Source: an uncultured Steroidobacter sp. (lineage in GTDB: Bacteria; Pseudomonadota; Gammaproteobacteria; Steroidobacterales; Steroidobacteraceae). From it: DNA of 64,000 nt. Below are positions 42,855-51,899 of this stretch, in pieces. Location: assembly GCA_937864115.1 (NCBI GenBank), contig CALMII010000015.1, positions 1 to 64,000 on the forward strand, in the 5' to 3' direction. How positions within the stretch are numbered: the first letter of the stretch is position 1; every line of letters starts with the position of its first letter. Under the pieces are notes generated by a model. The model saw only the letters and a program-made list of their open reading frames with translations. It was not told the DNA's origin and ran no database searches. A program made the translations under genes and the position numbers.

Positions 42855-43813
42855 GCGGCCAGAACTCAAACAGCGCTGTGCAGGTTGCGCGGGCCGAAGC
42901 GGCCGCGTGGCTCGCCCGCCTGCGCTCCGAAGAAAGGACGGCCGACGACGAGCGCGGCTTCCGTGCCTGGCTCGCGGGCAGCAATCTCAATCGTGAAGCG
43001 TTCGAACTCACCAATTCGATCTTCGAGATGGCGGGCGCCACCGGACGCGCGTCGATCCGCGCACCTCGCATCAGCCGTCGGCATGTATTGCGTGGCGGCG
43101 TCGGACTCGCAGCCGCATCGGTCGCAGGGCTGGCCGTCTATCTGCGCTCCGGTTCGACGTACGCGACGGAGATCGGCGAGCAACGCAAGGTTTCCCTCGA
43201 AGACGGTACGCTTGTGGCGCTCGACACGGATACCGAGATTCACGTCTCGATGAACGACGAATCGCGACGCGTGAAGTTGCGGCGCGGTCGCGCGCACTTC
43301 GATGTTGCCGATGACGCGACGCGGCCGTTCCATGTGATCGCCGGCGATCAATGGATCACGGCGTCCAGGTCGCACTTCGACGTGAGCCGCGACGGTGCGG
43401 TCGTTTCCGTGCTGCTCGAAGAGGGGCCGCTGTCGGTCGCGCGCGTCGAGGAAATCGATTCGATGCCCGTCCCGCGCATCGTTGCGCCGGGGCAGCGCCT
43501 GGTGTTCGAAACCGACCGGATCGTGCGCGAAGAGCGGCCGGTCATCTCGCAGGCCATCGCCTGGCGTCATGGCCGGCTGGCATTCTTCGAGGAGCCGCTG
43601 TCCGAAGCGGTGGCTGCGATGAATCGCTATACGCGCCGTCCGATCGTGATCCTGGATCCGGAGATTGCGCAGATGCCGATCTCGGGCAACTACAGCGTCG
43701 GCGATGCCGAGGCGTTCGCGACCTCCGTGTCGGTGCTGCTGCCCGTGCGCGTCGGGCTCGAGCGCAATCGCGTGACGCTGCGCTCCGCGACCGCGGCGTC
43801 GACTGCCACGTAA
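42851..43813 (+). CDS. FecR-type anti-sigma regulator
   Basis: 320 residues: an N-terminal cytoplasmic domain (AEAAAWLARLRSEERTADDE) that binds the sigma factor, a single membrane segment preceded by twin arginines (SRRHVLRGGVGLAAASVAGL), and a periplasmic FecR domain (TEIGEQRKVSLEDGTLVALD; GRLAFFEEPLSEAVAAMNRY). The last part resembles an STN-like fold. It passes the signal from the STN domain of the receptor gene downstream to the sigma factor. The twin-arginine start to the membrane segment suggests Tat insertion, as known for some FecR proteins. Confidence 0.92.
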   Translation: MSGQNSNSAVQVARAEAAAWLARLRSEERTADDERGFRAWLAGSNLNREAFELTNSIFEMAGATGRASIRAPRISRRHVLRGGVGLAAASVAGLAVYLRSGSTYATEIGEQRKVSLEDGTLVALDTDTEIHVSMNDESRRVKLRRGRAHFDVADDATRPFHVIAGDQWITASRSHFDVSRDGAVVSVLLEEGPLSVARVEEIDSMPVPRIVAPGQRLVFETDRIVREERPVISQAIAWRHGRLAFFEEPLSEAVAAMNRYTRRPIVILDPEIAQMPISGNYSVGDAEAFATSVSVLLPVRVGLERNRVTLRSATAASTAT

Positions 43814-43816
43814 AGG

Positions 43817-43829
43817 CAATGGCACTGAC
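43817..43829. repeat. possible remnant of an IS terminal repeat
   Basis: CAATGGCACTGAC matches 13 bases of the IS4-like element's 20-bp terminal repeat (32005-32024), and lies 22 bases from a GTAGGTCAGGCTTTAGCC palindromic repeat. It may mark a former insertion or a decayed small element. At 13 bases it could be chance, but its place beside the same target family favours a relic. Confidence 0.4.
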
Positions 43830-43851
43830 CTGGCCATGCGATCGGCTTCTT

Positions 43852-43908
43852 CTGTAGGTCAGGCTTTAGCCTGACTGTTTTCAGGCCGGCCAAAGCCGGC
43901 CCCACAGG
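43852..43908. repeat. GTCAGGCTTTAGCCTGAC and GCCGGCCAAAGCCGGC palindromes
   Basis: CTGTAGGTCAGGCTTTAGCC-TGAC followed by GGCCGGCCAAAGCCGGCC and CCACAG, the same paired palindromes as at 28416. It lies between the FecR gene and the STN receptor. Confidence 0.8.
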
Positions 43909-43997
43909 CAGAGCAAGGGGACATGTCCAGTCCGGTGCCCGGAGCGGGCGGCCGGATCGATGAAAGCATTGGGAAGCGGCAGCACCGGGGGGAGGGC

Positions 43998-46900
43998 ATG
44001 TCGTCGAAGTTGAGCCGCGCCATTCGCGGTGCGCTGCCGTGTGCCGTCGCTGTCGCAGCGCTGGCCGCCGCAGGCGCGACGCTCGCGCAGCACGCCGCCG
44101 TAACCATTCGCATCGATGCGCAGTCCATCGACGCTGCGCTGCGCGAGCTTTCGCGCCAGACGAACACGAACATCCTCTTTTCGCCGGACGCGGTCGAAGG
44201 CCTCCAGTCGGCACCTCTCGACGCCACGATGACCGCGGAGGAAGCCGCGCGAACGCTCATCGCCGGCACCGATCTGGAGGTCGTGCCCGACCACACCGGC
44301 GCGCTCATCGTCCGCCAGCGCCGTCTGCGAGCGGCGGGCGGCATCGAACTCGAAGAAGTGATCGTCGTCGGCGTACGGCGATCGCTGGAAACCTCGCAAC
44401 AGATCAAGAAGGACGCCGATACGTTCGTCGACTCGGTCTCCGCCACCGACATCGGCGCCTTCCCGGACAAATCCGTGGCCGAGGCGCTGCAGCGCGTGCC
44501 GGGCATCACCGTGTCGCGGCTGCAGTCGAACGACGACAGCACGCACTTCTCGGCCGAACCCGCCAGCGTGCTGATCCGCGGTCTCACTTTCGTGCGCACC
44601 GAGTTCAACGGTCGCGACAGTTTCTCCGCCGACGGCTACCGCGGTCTCAACTTCAACGACATCTCGCCGGAGCTGATGGCGGGCGTCGATGCCTACAAGA
44701 ACCAGACGGCGGAAATGATCGAAGGCGGTATCGCGGGCACCGTCAACCTGCGCACGCGGCTGCCGTTCGACACGGACAAGCAGGTCGTCTCGCTGACCGG
44801 GCGCGTGAACTACGGTGATCGCAGCGACGACACGACCTACGAAGCCTCCGGCATCTACACGAACGTCTGGAATACGGATGCCGGTCGCTTCGGCGTGATG
44901 GCGAATTACGCCTACTCGCATGTGAAGACGCAGACCGAAGGCGTCATCATGCAGCGCATCGGCACGTTCTGCACGGCCGGCAACAGCGATGCGAACGGCA
45001 ACGCCGTGATCGCGGCCGACGGTGCCATCCCCTGCAGCGCAACGCCTTATGGCGGTTCGAACTGGCAGTACATCCCGAACCAGGTGAACTTCTCCCAGGT
45101 CCTCTACGACCGCGTGCGTCACGGGGCGTCGGCGGCATTGCAGTTCGAGAGCAGCGATCAGCGTGTCCGCGCGACGTTGCAGTACATGGATTCGCAGTAC
45201 GACAACGCATGGCTGGAAAGAAGTTCGAACGTATCCCTCTACAGTCTGTGGGCTGCGCCGGGTTATACGCCGCAAAGCACTGCCTACATCGCTCCGGCTC
45301 CCGGGACCCCTGAGTTTGTTTTCGGACCGGACGGCATGTTGCGTTCGGGCGTGCTCACTCAGCCGTCCGGCGACTGGCTCGGCGGCAGTACTCAAGGGAA
45401 CATCGACTTCGGCTCCGCAGTGCCGGGGTTGCCCTTCGTCAACTACTGCGGCGACGGTTCCTGTGCGTCGGACCGGCAAGGCGTCTACGTCGGCAACGAG
45501 GCGCGCAACTTCGATCATTCGGAGGGCACTCGCGATCTGTCGGCCAATCTCAAGTGGGACATCACCGACAGCGTGCATGCGAACTTCGATCTGCAGCACA
45601 TCGATGCCTCGACGAACAACTACGACATCCTGGTGTCGAGCCGCACGATGGCGGATGTGGAGTACAGCACGAGCAGCAAGGGCACCCCTCGTGTCCGGTT
45701 GCTGCCTGGAACCAACGTCAACTACGCGTCGGGATTCCTGTCGAACCCGCACAACTATTTCATCCCGTTCATCCAGGATCACTACGAAGACAACGACGCT
45801 CAGGCGCTCGCCGCGCGCGCGGACTTCGAGTTCGATATCGACGACCACGGCTGGCTCGACACGCTGAAGGTCGGTGTGCGACATGCGAATCGCGAGCAGA
45901 AGCTGCGCTACTCCGCCTACAACTGGCTGCCGGTTGCCGCGCCCTGGAGCTGCAACGGACCGGGATTCAACATCGACAACACTACGCCTGCCTCTTATCC
46001 CGACTCCTGCGGCGAGCCCGGACGCATGTTCCAGGGCTACGGCGCCGGCATCTGGGAAGTGACGAGCCTCGGCGATTTCTACGACGGCAGCGTCCATCAG
46101 AACGGGCCGATGGTGTTTCTCAACCGCGCGACACTCACGGATCGCGACCGGCAGATCCAGGCGCTCAGCGGTGCAACCACGGGTTCGCCGATGCCCTGGG
46201 TCCCGGTGTGCCAGCGAACGACGAATACCGAGGGCTGCTTCATCGAGCCGGAGATCGTCGATGTCGAGGAGGTCACGCAGGCGGCGTACGCGATGCTCAG
46301 GTTCGGCGGCGACGATGCGAAGATCTTCGGCAACATCACCGTGCGCGGGAACATCGGCGTGCGGTACGTGCGAACGGATGTGACGAGCAATGGCGGCGTG
46401 TCGTTCCCGACATCGACGTGGTACACGAGCGCAGCAGCAACGCCTTGCAATACGCCGCTCGCGGCCAACTCGGTGACGAACATCTCGTGCTGGCTGACCC
46501 CGGAGCTGCTTGCTTTCAGCGGCGGCGGTGGCGTCGACAATGACATGGATGTGGTTCATGACGACTTCCTCCCCAGCTTCAACATCCGGTTCGGACTCGA
46601 TGACAAGCAGTTCGTGCGGCTGGGGCTGTCGAGATCGCTGTCGCGGCCGGACTTCGGGTTGCTGCGCAACTACGTCGGCATTCTTTCGCCGCTGCTCAAT
46701 ACATCGGCCGATTCTCCATATGTGATCTACAGCTCGCCGACTGCGCCGCACACGCCGGAGAACGTCACCGGCTACAAGTTCGTGTTCAGCGCCGACTCGG
46801 GCTTCGGTGCGCTGGAGCCCATCACGTCGGACAACATCGATCTGTCGTACGAGAATTACTGGGGCCGCAGCAGCTCGCTCACGGTGAGCCTGTTCTACAA

Positions 46901-47582
46901 GCGCCTGAACGGCAGCATCGCTTTCGGCGAGTTCGAGCGTGAGTTCGAGAACAATGGAGTCGAGCAGACCGTCCTCATGCGAGGTCCGCGCAACGGTGAA
47001 GGCGGCGGGCGGCTTCGCGGCGTGGAACTCGCATTCCAGACGTTCTTCGATTTCCTGCCCGGCGCCTGGTCGGGCCTCGGCACCCAGCTGAACTACACGC
47101 ACGTGAAGCAGGACGGCATCAACAACTCGAACCTCGCGGTGCAGCCCGGGTACGTTCCCGGCGGCACCATCGGTTTCGGCGGCGGCCTGCAGGTGAATGG
47201 CGAGGTGATCGATTCCCATCGTCTCGCCGGCATTTCGGACGATTCGTACAACATCGTCGCGCTCTACGAGTACGGCCGGATCGGCGCGCGTCTCGCCTAC
47301 AGCTGGCGCTCGGAATTCCTGACCAACAATCTCGACTGCTGCATCGGCCTGCCGATGTGGCAGGAGGCGAGCGGCTACCTGGACGGATCGATCCGTTTCA
47401 AGGTCGCCAACAATCTCGAAATCTCCGTCGAAGGATCGAACCTGCTCAACACCACCACGGTGAATCAGCAGCAGCTGTTCGGCGACTCGGATCTCACGCC
47501 CGGTGCGGCGTCCGTGCGGCGCGATTCGGCGTGGATCCGCAGCGACCGGCGCTTCCAGTTAGGCGTCCGTTTCAAATATTGA
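43998..47582 (+). CDS. TonB-dependent transducer/receptor with STN domain
   Basis: 1194 residues from ATG 43998, chosen over the upstream ATG at 43923 because GGGGGGAGGG lies directly before it and the signal peptide (MSSKLSRAIRGALPCAVAVA) is then N-terminal. Next comes an STN domain (about residues 35-110; IDAQSIDAALRELSRQTNTN), which talks to FecR in the periplasm. A plug (DIGAFPDKSVAEALQRVPGI) and a large barrel end in RRFQLGVRFKY. It is paralogous to the receptor at 37910, which lacks STN. With the ECF sigma and FecR upstream it makes a complete surface-signalling trio; GH97 follows. Confidence 0.95.
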   Translation: MSSKLSRAIRGALPCAVAVAALAAAGATLAQHAAVTIRIDAQSIDAALRELSRQTNTNILFSPDAVEGLQSAPLDATMTAEEAARTLIAGTDLEVVPDHTGALIVRQRRLRAAGGIELEEVIVVGVRRSLETSQQIKKDADTFVDSVSATDIGAFPDKSVAEALQRVPGITVSRLQSNDDSTHFSAEPASVLIRGLTFVRTEFNGRDSFSADGYRGLNFNDISPELMAGVDAYKNQTAEMIEGGIAGTVNLRTRLPFDTDKQVVSLTGRVNYGDRSDDTTYEASGIYTNVWNTDAGRFGVMANYAYSHVKTQTEGVIMQRIGTFCTAGNSDANGNAVIAADGAIPCSATPYGGSNWQYIPNQVNFSQVLYDRVRHGASAALQFESSDQRVRATLQYMDSQYDNAWLERSSNVSLYSLWAAPGYTPQSTAYIAPAPGTPEFVFGPDGMLRSGVLTQPSGDWLGGSTQGNIDFGSAVPGLPFVNYCGDGSCASDRQGVYVGNEARNFDHSEGTRDLSANLKWDITDSVHANFDLQHIDASTNNYDILVSSRTMADVEYSTSSKGTPRVRLLPGTNVNYASGFLSNPHNYFIPFIQDHYEDNDAQALAARADFEFDIDDHGWLDTLKVGVRHANREQKLRYSAYNWLPVAAPWSCNGPGFNIDNTTPASYPDSCGEPGRMFQGYGAGIWEVTSLGDFYDGSVHQNGPMVFLNRATLTDRDRQIQALSGATTGSPMPWVPVCQRTTNTEGCFIEPEIVDVEEVTQAAYAMLRFGGDDAKIFGNITVRGNIGVRYVRTDVTSNGGVSFPTSTWYTSAAATPCNTPLAANSVTNISCWLTPELLAFSGGGGVDNDMDVVHDDFLPSFNIRFGLDDKQFVRLGLSRSLSRPDFGLLRNYVGILSPLLNTSADSPYVIYSSPTAPHTPENVTGYKFVFSADSGFGALEPITSDNIDLSYENYWGRSSSLTVSLFYKRLNGSIAFGEFEREFENNGVEQTVLMRGPRNGEGGGRLRGVELAFQTFFDFLPGAWSGLGTQLNYTHVKQDGINNSNLAVQPGYVPGGTIGFGGGLQVNGEVIDSHRLAGISDDSYNIVALYEYGRIGARLAYSWRSEFLTNNLDCCIGLPMWQEASGYLDGSIRFKVANNLEISVEGSNLLNTTTVNQQQLFGDSDLTPGAASVRRDSAWIRSDRRFQLGVRFKY

Positions 47583-47669
47583 CCGCCGGCGTTGAGGAAA
47601 ACCGCCGGGTCGTACGTCAAGGGTAGGTGAATCGCGCGGGAACCTCCGCAGTGAAACAGGAGTGCCGAC

Positions 47670-49700
47670 TTGAAGCGTGCCACGCGGGCAGTGTTTGCCC
47701 TTCTCGCCACCGCCGGTGTGTCGCAGGTCGTCGCGGCGGAATGCGTCGATTCCCCCGGCAACGTTCTGCAGGTCTGCGTGTTCGCCGAGAACGGCGGCGC
47801 GTATTACGAGGTCACTCGCAAGGGACACCCGGTCCTGCAGCGCGCCGCCCTGGGGCTCGCGTTCGAAGGCGAGAAGGCGCCGCGCGTCGTCGTCGCCGGC
47901 ACGGCGCAGCGGGCCTCGCGCGATTCGACCTGGGAACAGCCGTGGGGCGAGGAGCGGCACATCCGCGATCGTCACAACGAAATGCGGGTTTCGTTGCGCG
48001 GCGACACGCAGAACACCAGCGCTTTCGATGTCGTCGTGCGCGCCTTCGACGATGGCTTCGGCTTTCGCTATGACTTCATGGGCATTCCTGCCGGACGCGC
48101 CGTCGCCATTGCCGACGAACTGACGGAGTTCAAACCCGTCGGCGCCTACGATGCCTGGTGGTTCCAGGCCTACGAGAAGGAGCGCGACGAGTATCTGTAT
48201 CAGCGCACGCCGCTCGACCGGATCACGAAGGCCGAGACGCCGCTGACGCTCGAATCATCGCAGCTGTACCTGTCGATCCACGAGGCTGCGCTCATCGACT
48301 ACGCGAGCATGACGCTCGAACGCACGGCACCGGGCACGCTGAAAGCGGATCTCATGCCCTGGTCGGATGGCATCAAGGTGCGGCGCACCGGCCCTTTCCA
48401 GACGCCGTGGCGGACCGTGCTCGTTTCCGAGACCGCTGCAGGGCTGGCCGATTCGCGGCTGACGCTCAATCTCAATGAGCCGAACCGGCTCGGCGATGTT
48501 TCCTGGGCGAAGCCGGCGAAGTACGTCGGCATCTGGTGGGAGATGCACCTGAACCGCTCCACGTGGGGCAGCGGGCCGAAGCACGGTGCGACGACGGCGA
48601 ATACGAAACGCTACATCGACTTCGCGGCGAAGTACGGATTTGACGGCGTGCTGGTCGAAGGCTGGAACACCGGATGGGACGGCGACTGGATCGCCAACGG
48701 CGCGGGCTTCAGCTTCACGAAGTCCTACCCGGACTTCGATCTCGCCGAGGTGACGTCCTACGCGCGCAGCAAGGGCGTATCGCTCATCGGTCACAACGAA
48801 ACGGCCGGCGCCATCCAGAACTACGAGTCGCAGATGGAAGCGGGATTCAGGCAGTACGCCAAGTACGGCGTGCACTCGATCAAGACGGGCTACGTGAAGC
48901 CGAACGGCACGATCCAGCGCATCACGCCCGACGGCGCCGCCCACAACGAATGGTTCGCCGGCCAGTACCTCGTCCGCCATCACCAGCTCGTTGCCGAGAC
49001 GGCGGCGCGCTACCGCATCGCGATCGATGCGCATGAGCCGGTGAAGGACACGGGCCTGCGCCGCACCTGGCCCAATCTCATGTCGCGCGAAGGCGCGCGA
49101 GGTCAGGAGTTCAACGCCTGGGGTGATCCAACGAATCCGCCAGAACATGTCGTCATCCTCCCCCTGACGAGATTGCTGGCGGGTCCGATGGATTTCACCC
49201 CGGGCATTTTCGACATCACCGAAGGCGGCAAGCCGAGCGTCGCAAAGCGCGTGCAGTCGACGCTTGCGAACCAGCTCGCGCTGTATGTCGTGATCTACAG
49301 TCCGCTGCACATGGCCGCCGATCTGCCAGAGAACTACGAGAAGCATCTCGATGCCTTCCAGTTCATTCGTGACGTGCCGACGGACTGGGAGCGTTCGCGG
49401 ACGCTCGATGCGAAGATCGGCGACTACATCGTGGTCGCACGCCAGGAACGCGGCGGCAGGGATTGGTACCTGGGCGCGTTGACCGACGAACAGGCGCGCA
49501 CGCTCACCGTGTCGCTGGATTTTCTCGATCCGCAGGCACGGTACGAGGCGCAGATCTACAGAGACGGCGCGAATGCCGACTACCGGACCCGTCCGGTCGC
49601 GTACCAGATCGAGCGCCGGTCGGCGCGGGCAGGGGATCGATTGACCTTGAAGCTCGCGCCGGGCGGCGGCACGGCAATCCGGTTCAGGGCTCTGCAGTAA
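47670..49700 (+). CDS. glycoside hydrolase family 97 (alpha-glucosidase-like)
   Basis: 676 residues with signal peptide MKRATRAVFALLATAG.. and the GH97 plan: an N-terminal beta-sandwich, a catalytic barrel (YVGIWWEMHLNRSTWGSGPK) and a C-terminal sheet domain. Candidate catalytic glutamates are Glu377 (HNETAG), Glu456 (DAHEPVKDTG) and Glu480 (ARGQEFNAW). The 24-residue spacing of the last two matches the inverting SusB enzyme as I recall it, so an inverting alpha-glucosidase is the best guess; retaining GH97 members act on alpha-galactosides. Translation starts at TTG (47670) with AGGAG 7 bases upstream. It lies 87 bp after the STN receptor, suggesting the ligand is an alpha-glycan. Confidence 0.9.
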   Translation: MKRATRAVFALLATAGVSQVVAAECVDSPGNVLQVCVFAENGGAYYEVTRKGHPVLQRAALGLAFEGEKAPRVVVAGTAQRASRDSTWEQPWGEERHIRDRHNEMRVSLRGDTQNTSAFDVVVRAFDDGFGFRYDFMGIPAGRAVAIADELTEFKPVGAYDAWWFQAYEKERDEYLYQRTPLDRITKAETPLTLESSQLYLSIHEAALIDYASMTLERTAPGTLKADLMPWSDGIKVRRTGPFQTPWRTVLVSETAAGLADSRLTLNLNEPNRLGDVSWAKPAKYVGIWWEMHLNRSTWGSGPKHGATTANTKRYIDFAAKYGFDGVLVEGWNTGWDGDWIANGAGFSFTKSYPDFDLAEVTSYARSKGVSLIGHNETAGAIQNYESQMEAGFRQYAKYGVHSIKTGYVKPNGTIQRITPDGAAHNEWFAGQYLVRHHQLVAETAARYRIAIDAHEPVKDTGLRRTWPNLMSREGARGQEFNAWGDPTNPPEHVVILPLTRLLAGPMDFTPGIFDITEGGKPSVAKRVQSTLANQLALYVVIYSPLHMAADLPENYEKHLDAFQFIRDVPTDWERSRTLDAKIGDYIVVARQERGGRDWYLGALTDEQARTLTVSLDFLDPQARYEAQIYRDGANADYRTRPVAYQIERRSARAGDRLTLKLAPGGGTAIRFRALQ

Positions 49701-50874
49701 CCGTCGCAGCCGCGGAGTGCTCGACGGCCGCTCTTGCGGATGGCCTGCCGTCGATCCACGTCTCGATCACATTGAGCCGATCGTCGGCCTGGACCAGGCT
49801 GGCGCGGTAGCCGGGCGCGATTCTCCCCAGTTCGTTCTGCAGTCCGAGGAATGCCGCGGGATATTCGCTCGCCATGCGCACGCATTCGGCGAGATCTAGA
49901 TGCAGCATGCGCTGCGCGTTGGCGATCGCCTCCGCCATGCTCAGATGCGATCCCGCGAGCGTGCCGTTCTCGTCGAGACATTTGCCGTCGCGCACGATGA
50001 TCCGGCGTCCCTGCAGCATGAACTCGTCGCCATCGATGCCGACGCTCGGCATCGCATCCGTCACCAGCATGAAGCGGTCGCGCGGCTTGCTGCGCAGGGC
50101 GATGCGCAGGGCGACCGGGTCGACGTGCAGTCCGTCGAGGATGATGCCGCACCAGCTCGATGAATCGTCGAGCGCGGCGCCGACGACGCCCGGTTCGCGA
50201 CCGGTGAGCTGCGACATCGCATTGAACAGATGCGTGAAACCGCGCAGGCCATGATCCAGCGCCGCGCGGATCTCCGCATACGTGGCGTTGGTGTGGCCGG
50301 CCGACACGATCATGCCCGCCTCCGCGAGACGCCGGATGATCTGCGGCGTCGTCATTTCCGGTGCCAGCGTGATCAGCGTCTTGCCGCCGTGCAGCGACGT
50401 CAGCAGCTGCAATCCCGACTCATCGAGTTCGCGCAGCTTGGCGGCATCGTGCACGCCCTTGCGTTCGGCATTGAGGAACGGCCCTTCGATGTGGATGCCG
50501 AGCACGCCCGGCACGCCCGCATCGATCGCGGCCTGGACCGCGGCGATGGCGTTTTCGACCACGTGCAGATCGTCGCTGATCAGCGTGGGGAGAAAGCCGG
50601 TCGTGCCGAAGCGCCGGTGCGCGCGACCGATGGCACGGATCGATTCGATGCCCGGATCGTCGTTGAACAGCACGCCGCCGCCGCCGTTGACCTGCGTGTC
50701 GATGAAGCCCGGCAGCAGCAATTGTCCGTGCAGATCGCGATGCTCGATCTGTCGTACGCGGGCATCGTTCGTCGGCAGCACATCGACGATGCGATTGCCG
50801 TCCACCAGCACGGCCAGGCCCTCGACGAAGCCCGAGGGTTGCAGGACACGCCCATTGACGAATGCGAATGCCAT
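49684..50874 (-). CDS. nagA: N-acetylglucosamine-6-phosphate deacetylase
   Basis: 396 residues, amidohydrolase fold. Signatures: GFIDTQVNGGGGVLFNDDP, HIEGPFLNAERKGVHD (metal-binding Glu), AGHTNATYAEIRAALDHGLR and GFTHLFNAMSQLTGREPGVV, with VTDAMPSVG (catalytic Asp) and ASEYPAAFLGL near the end. It removes acetate from GlcNAc-6-P, the first cytoplasmic step after PTS import. It overlaps the end of the convergent GH97 gene by 17 bases and abuts the deaminase gene by a 1-base overlap. Confidence 0.96.
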   Translation of the reverse strand: MAFAFVNGRVLQPSGFVEGLAVLVDGNRIVDVLPTNDARVRQIEHRDLHGQLLLPGFIDTQVNGGGGVLFNDDPGIESIRAIGRAHRRFGTTGFLPTLISDDLHVVENAIAAVQAAIDAGVPGVLGIHIEGPFLNAERKGVHDAAKLRELDESGLQLLTSLHGGKTLITLAPEMTTPQIIRRLAEAGMIVSAGHTNATYAEIRAALDHGLRGFTHLFNAMSQLTGREPGVVGAALDDSSSWCGIILDGLHVDPVALRIALRSKPRDRFMLVTDAMPSVGIDGDEFMLQGRRIIVRDGKCLDENGTLAGSHLSMAEAIANAQRMLHLDLAECVRMASEYPAAFLGLQNELGRIAPGYRASLVQADDRLNVIETWIDGRPSARAAVEHSAAATVTAEP

Positions 50875-51899
50875 CAGACGGTCTCGGTCACTTTGCGAAG
50901 ATGCGGCGGCACGTCGGGATCGAAACCGCGCGCCACCGCCAGCGCCGCCGCGAGTCGGTAGAAGCTCTGGATCATCAGCATCGGCTCGATGACCGGGTGT
51001 GCGGCAACGACAGGTAGCTGCACGGCACCGCGGTCCTGTGCGCCGGCCAGCAATACCGTGGCGTCGCGATCGAGGAAGTCGCGCGCCAGCGTTTCGATGC
51101 CGCCGCGCGTTTCATCGTTCTGCGAGAACGCCAGCACCGGAAAGCCGCGGCGCACGAGCGCCATCGGCCCGTGCTGGACTTCGGCGGAGCTGAACGCTTC
51201 GGCGTGCAGTCCGCAGGTTTCCTTGAACTTGAGTGCCGCTTCCTGCGCGAGCCCCAAGCCATAGCCGCGGCCGACGACGAACAGGTTGACCGCCGGCCGC
51301 AATACGGCGAGCGCCGCGCTCCAGTCGAGCGTCCACGATTTTTCCAGCTGCGCCGGTGCGGCATGCAGTGCCTGCGACAGGTCGTCGTTGCGGGTCCACG
51401 AGGCCGCGAGCTGCACGATGGCGCTGAGCGATGCGATGTACGACTTGGTCGCAGCCACGCTGGTCTCGGCGCCGGCGTGCAGGTCGATGGCGTGATGCGC
51501 GAGCTGCGACAGCGGCGATCCCGGCGTATTGCACAACGCGATCACGAAGGCGCCGGAATCTCGCGCGCGTTCGGTGGCGGCGAGCAGATCGGGACTCCTG
51601 CCCGATTGGGAGATCGCGAGGAACACGGCGTCGCGCAGATCGGTGCTGGTCTCGTAGACCGAGCTGAGCGAAGGCGAGGCCGACGCGGTCAACAGGCCGG
51701 CGTGGGTTTCAATCAGGTAGCGCGCAAAAGTAGCCGCGTGATCCGAACTGCCGCGCGCGCAGGTCACGACGGCGCGCGGCGCGCGTTCGCGCAGCACGGC
51801 GCCGAGCTGCTGCAGGCTGCCTGCATTCAGTTCGATCTGACGGCGCACGGCTTCGGGCGCCTGCGCCGCCTCGCGATGCATTCGGGTGTCGGTGCTCAC
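50874..51899 (-). CDS. nagB-II: SIS-domain glucosamine-6-phosphate deaminase (NagB-II type)
   Basis: 341 residues from a GTG (51899) that overlaps the GntR stop; an in-frame ATG at 51881 is the alternative. It has two SIS domains (VVTCARGSSDHAATFARYLI; LFVVGRGYGLGLAQEAALKF) and no glutamine amidotransferase domain, so it is not GlmS. This NagB-II type converts GlcN-6-P to fructose-6-P and ammonia in many proteobacteria. The assignment rests on domain architecture and on its place between nagA and the regulator. Confidence 0.92.
   Translation of the reverse strand: MSTDTRMHREAAQAPEAVRRQIELNAGSLQQLGAVLRERAPRAVVTCARGSSDHAATFARYLIETHAGLLTASASPSLSSVYETSTDLRDAVFLAISQSGRSPDLLAATERARDSGAFVIALCNTPGSPLSQLAHHAIDLHAGAETSVAATKSYIASLSAIVQLAASWTRNDDLSQALHAAPAQLEKSWTLDWSAALAVLRPAVNLFVVGRGYGLGLAQEAALKFKETCGLHAEAFSSAEVQHGPMALVRRGFPVLAFSQNDETRGGIETLARDFLDRDATVLLAGAQDRGAVQLPVVAAHPVIEPMLMIQSFYRLAAALAVARGFDPDVPPHLRKVTETV

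Noticed and set aside
43923..43997. Upstream ATG for the STN receptor
   Set aside because: A strong GGGGGGAGGG site and the signal peptide point to 43998.
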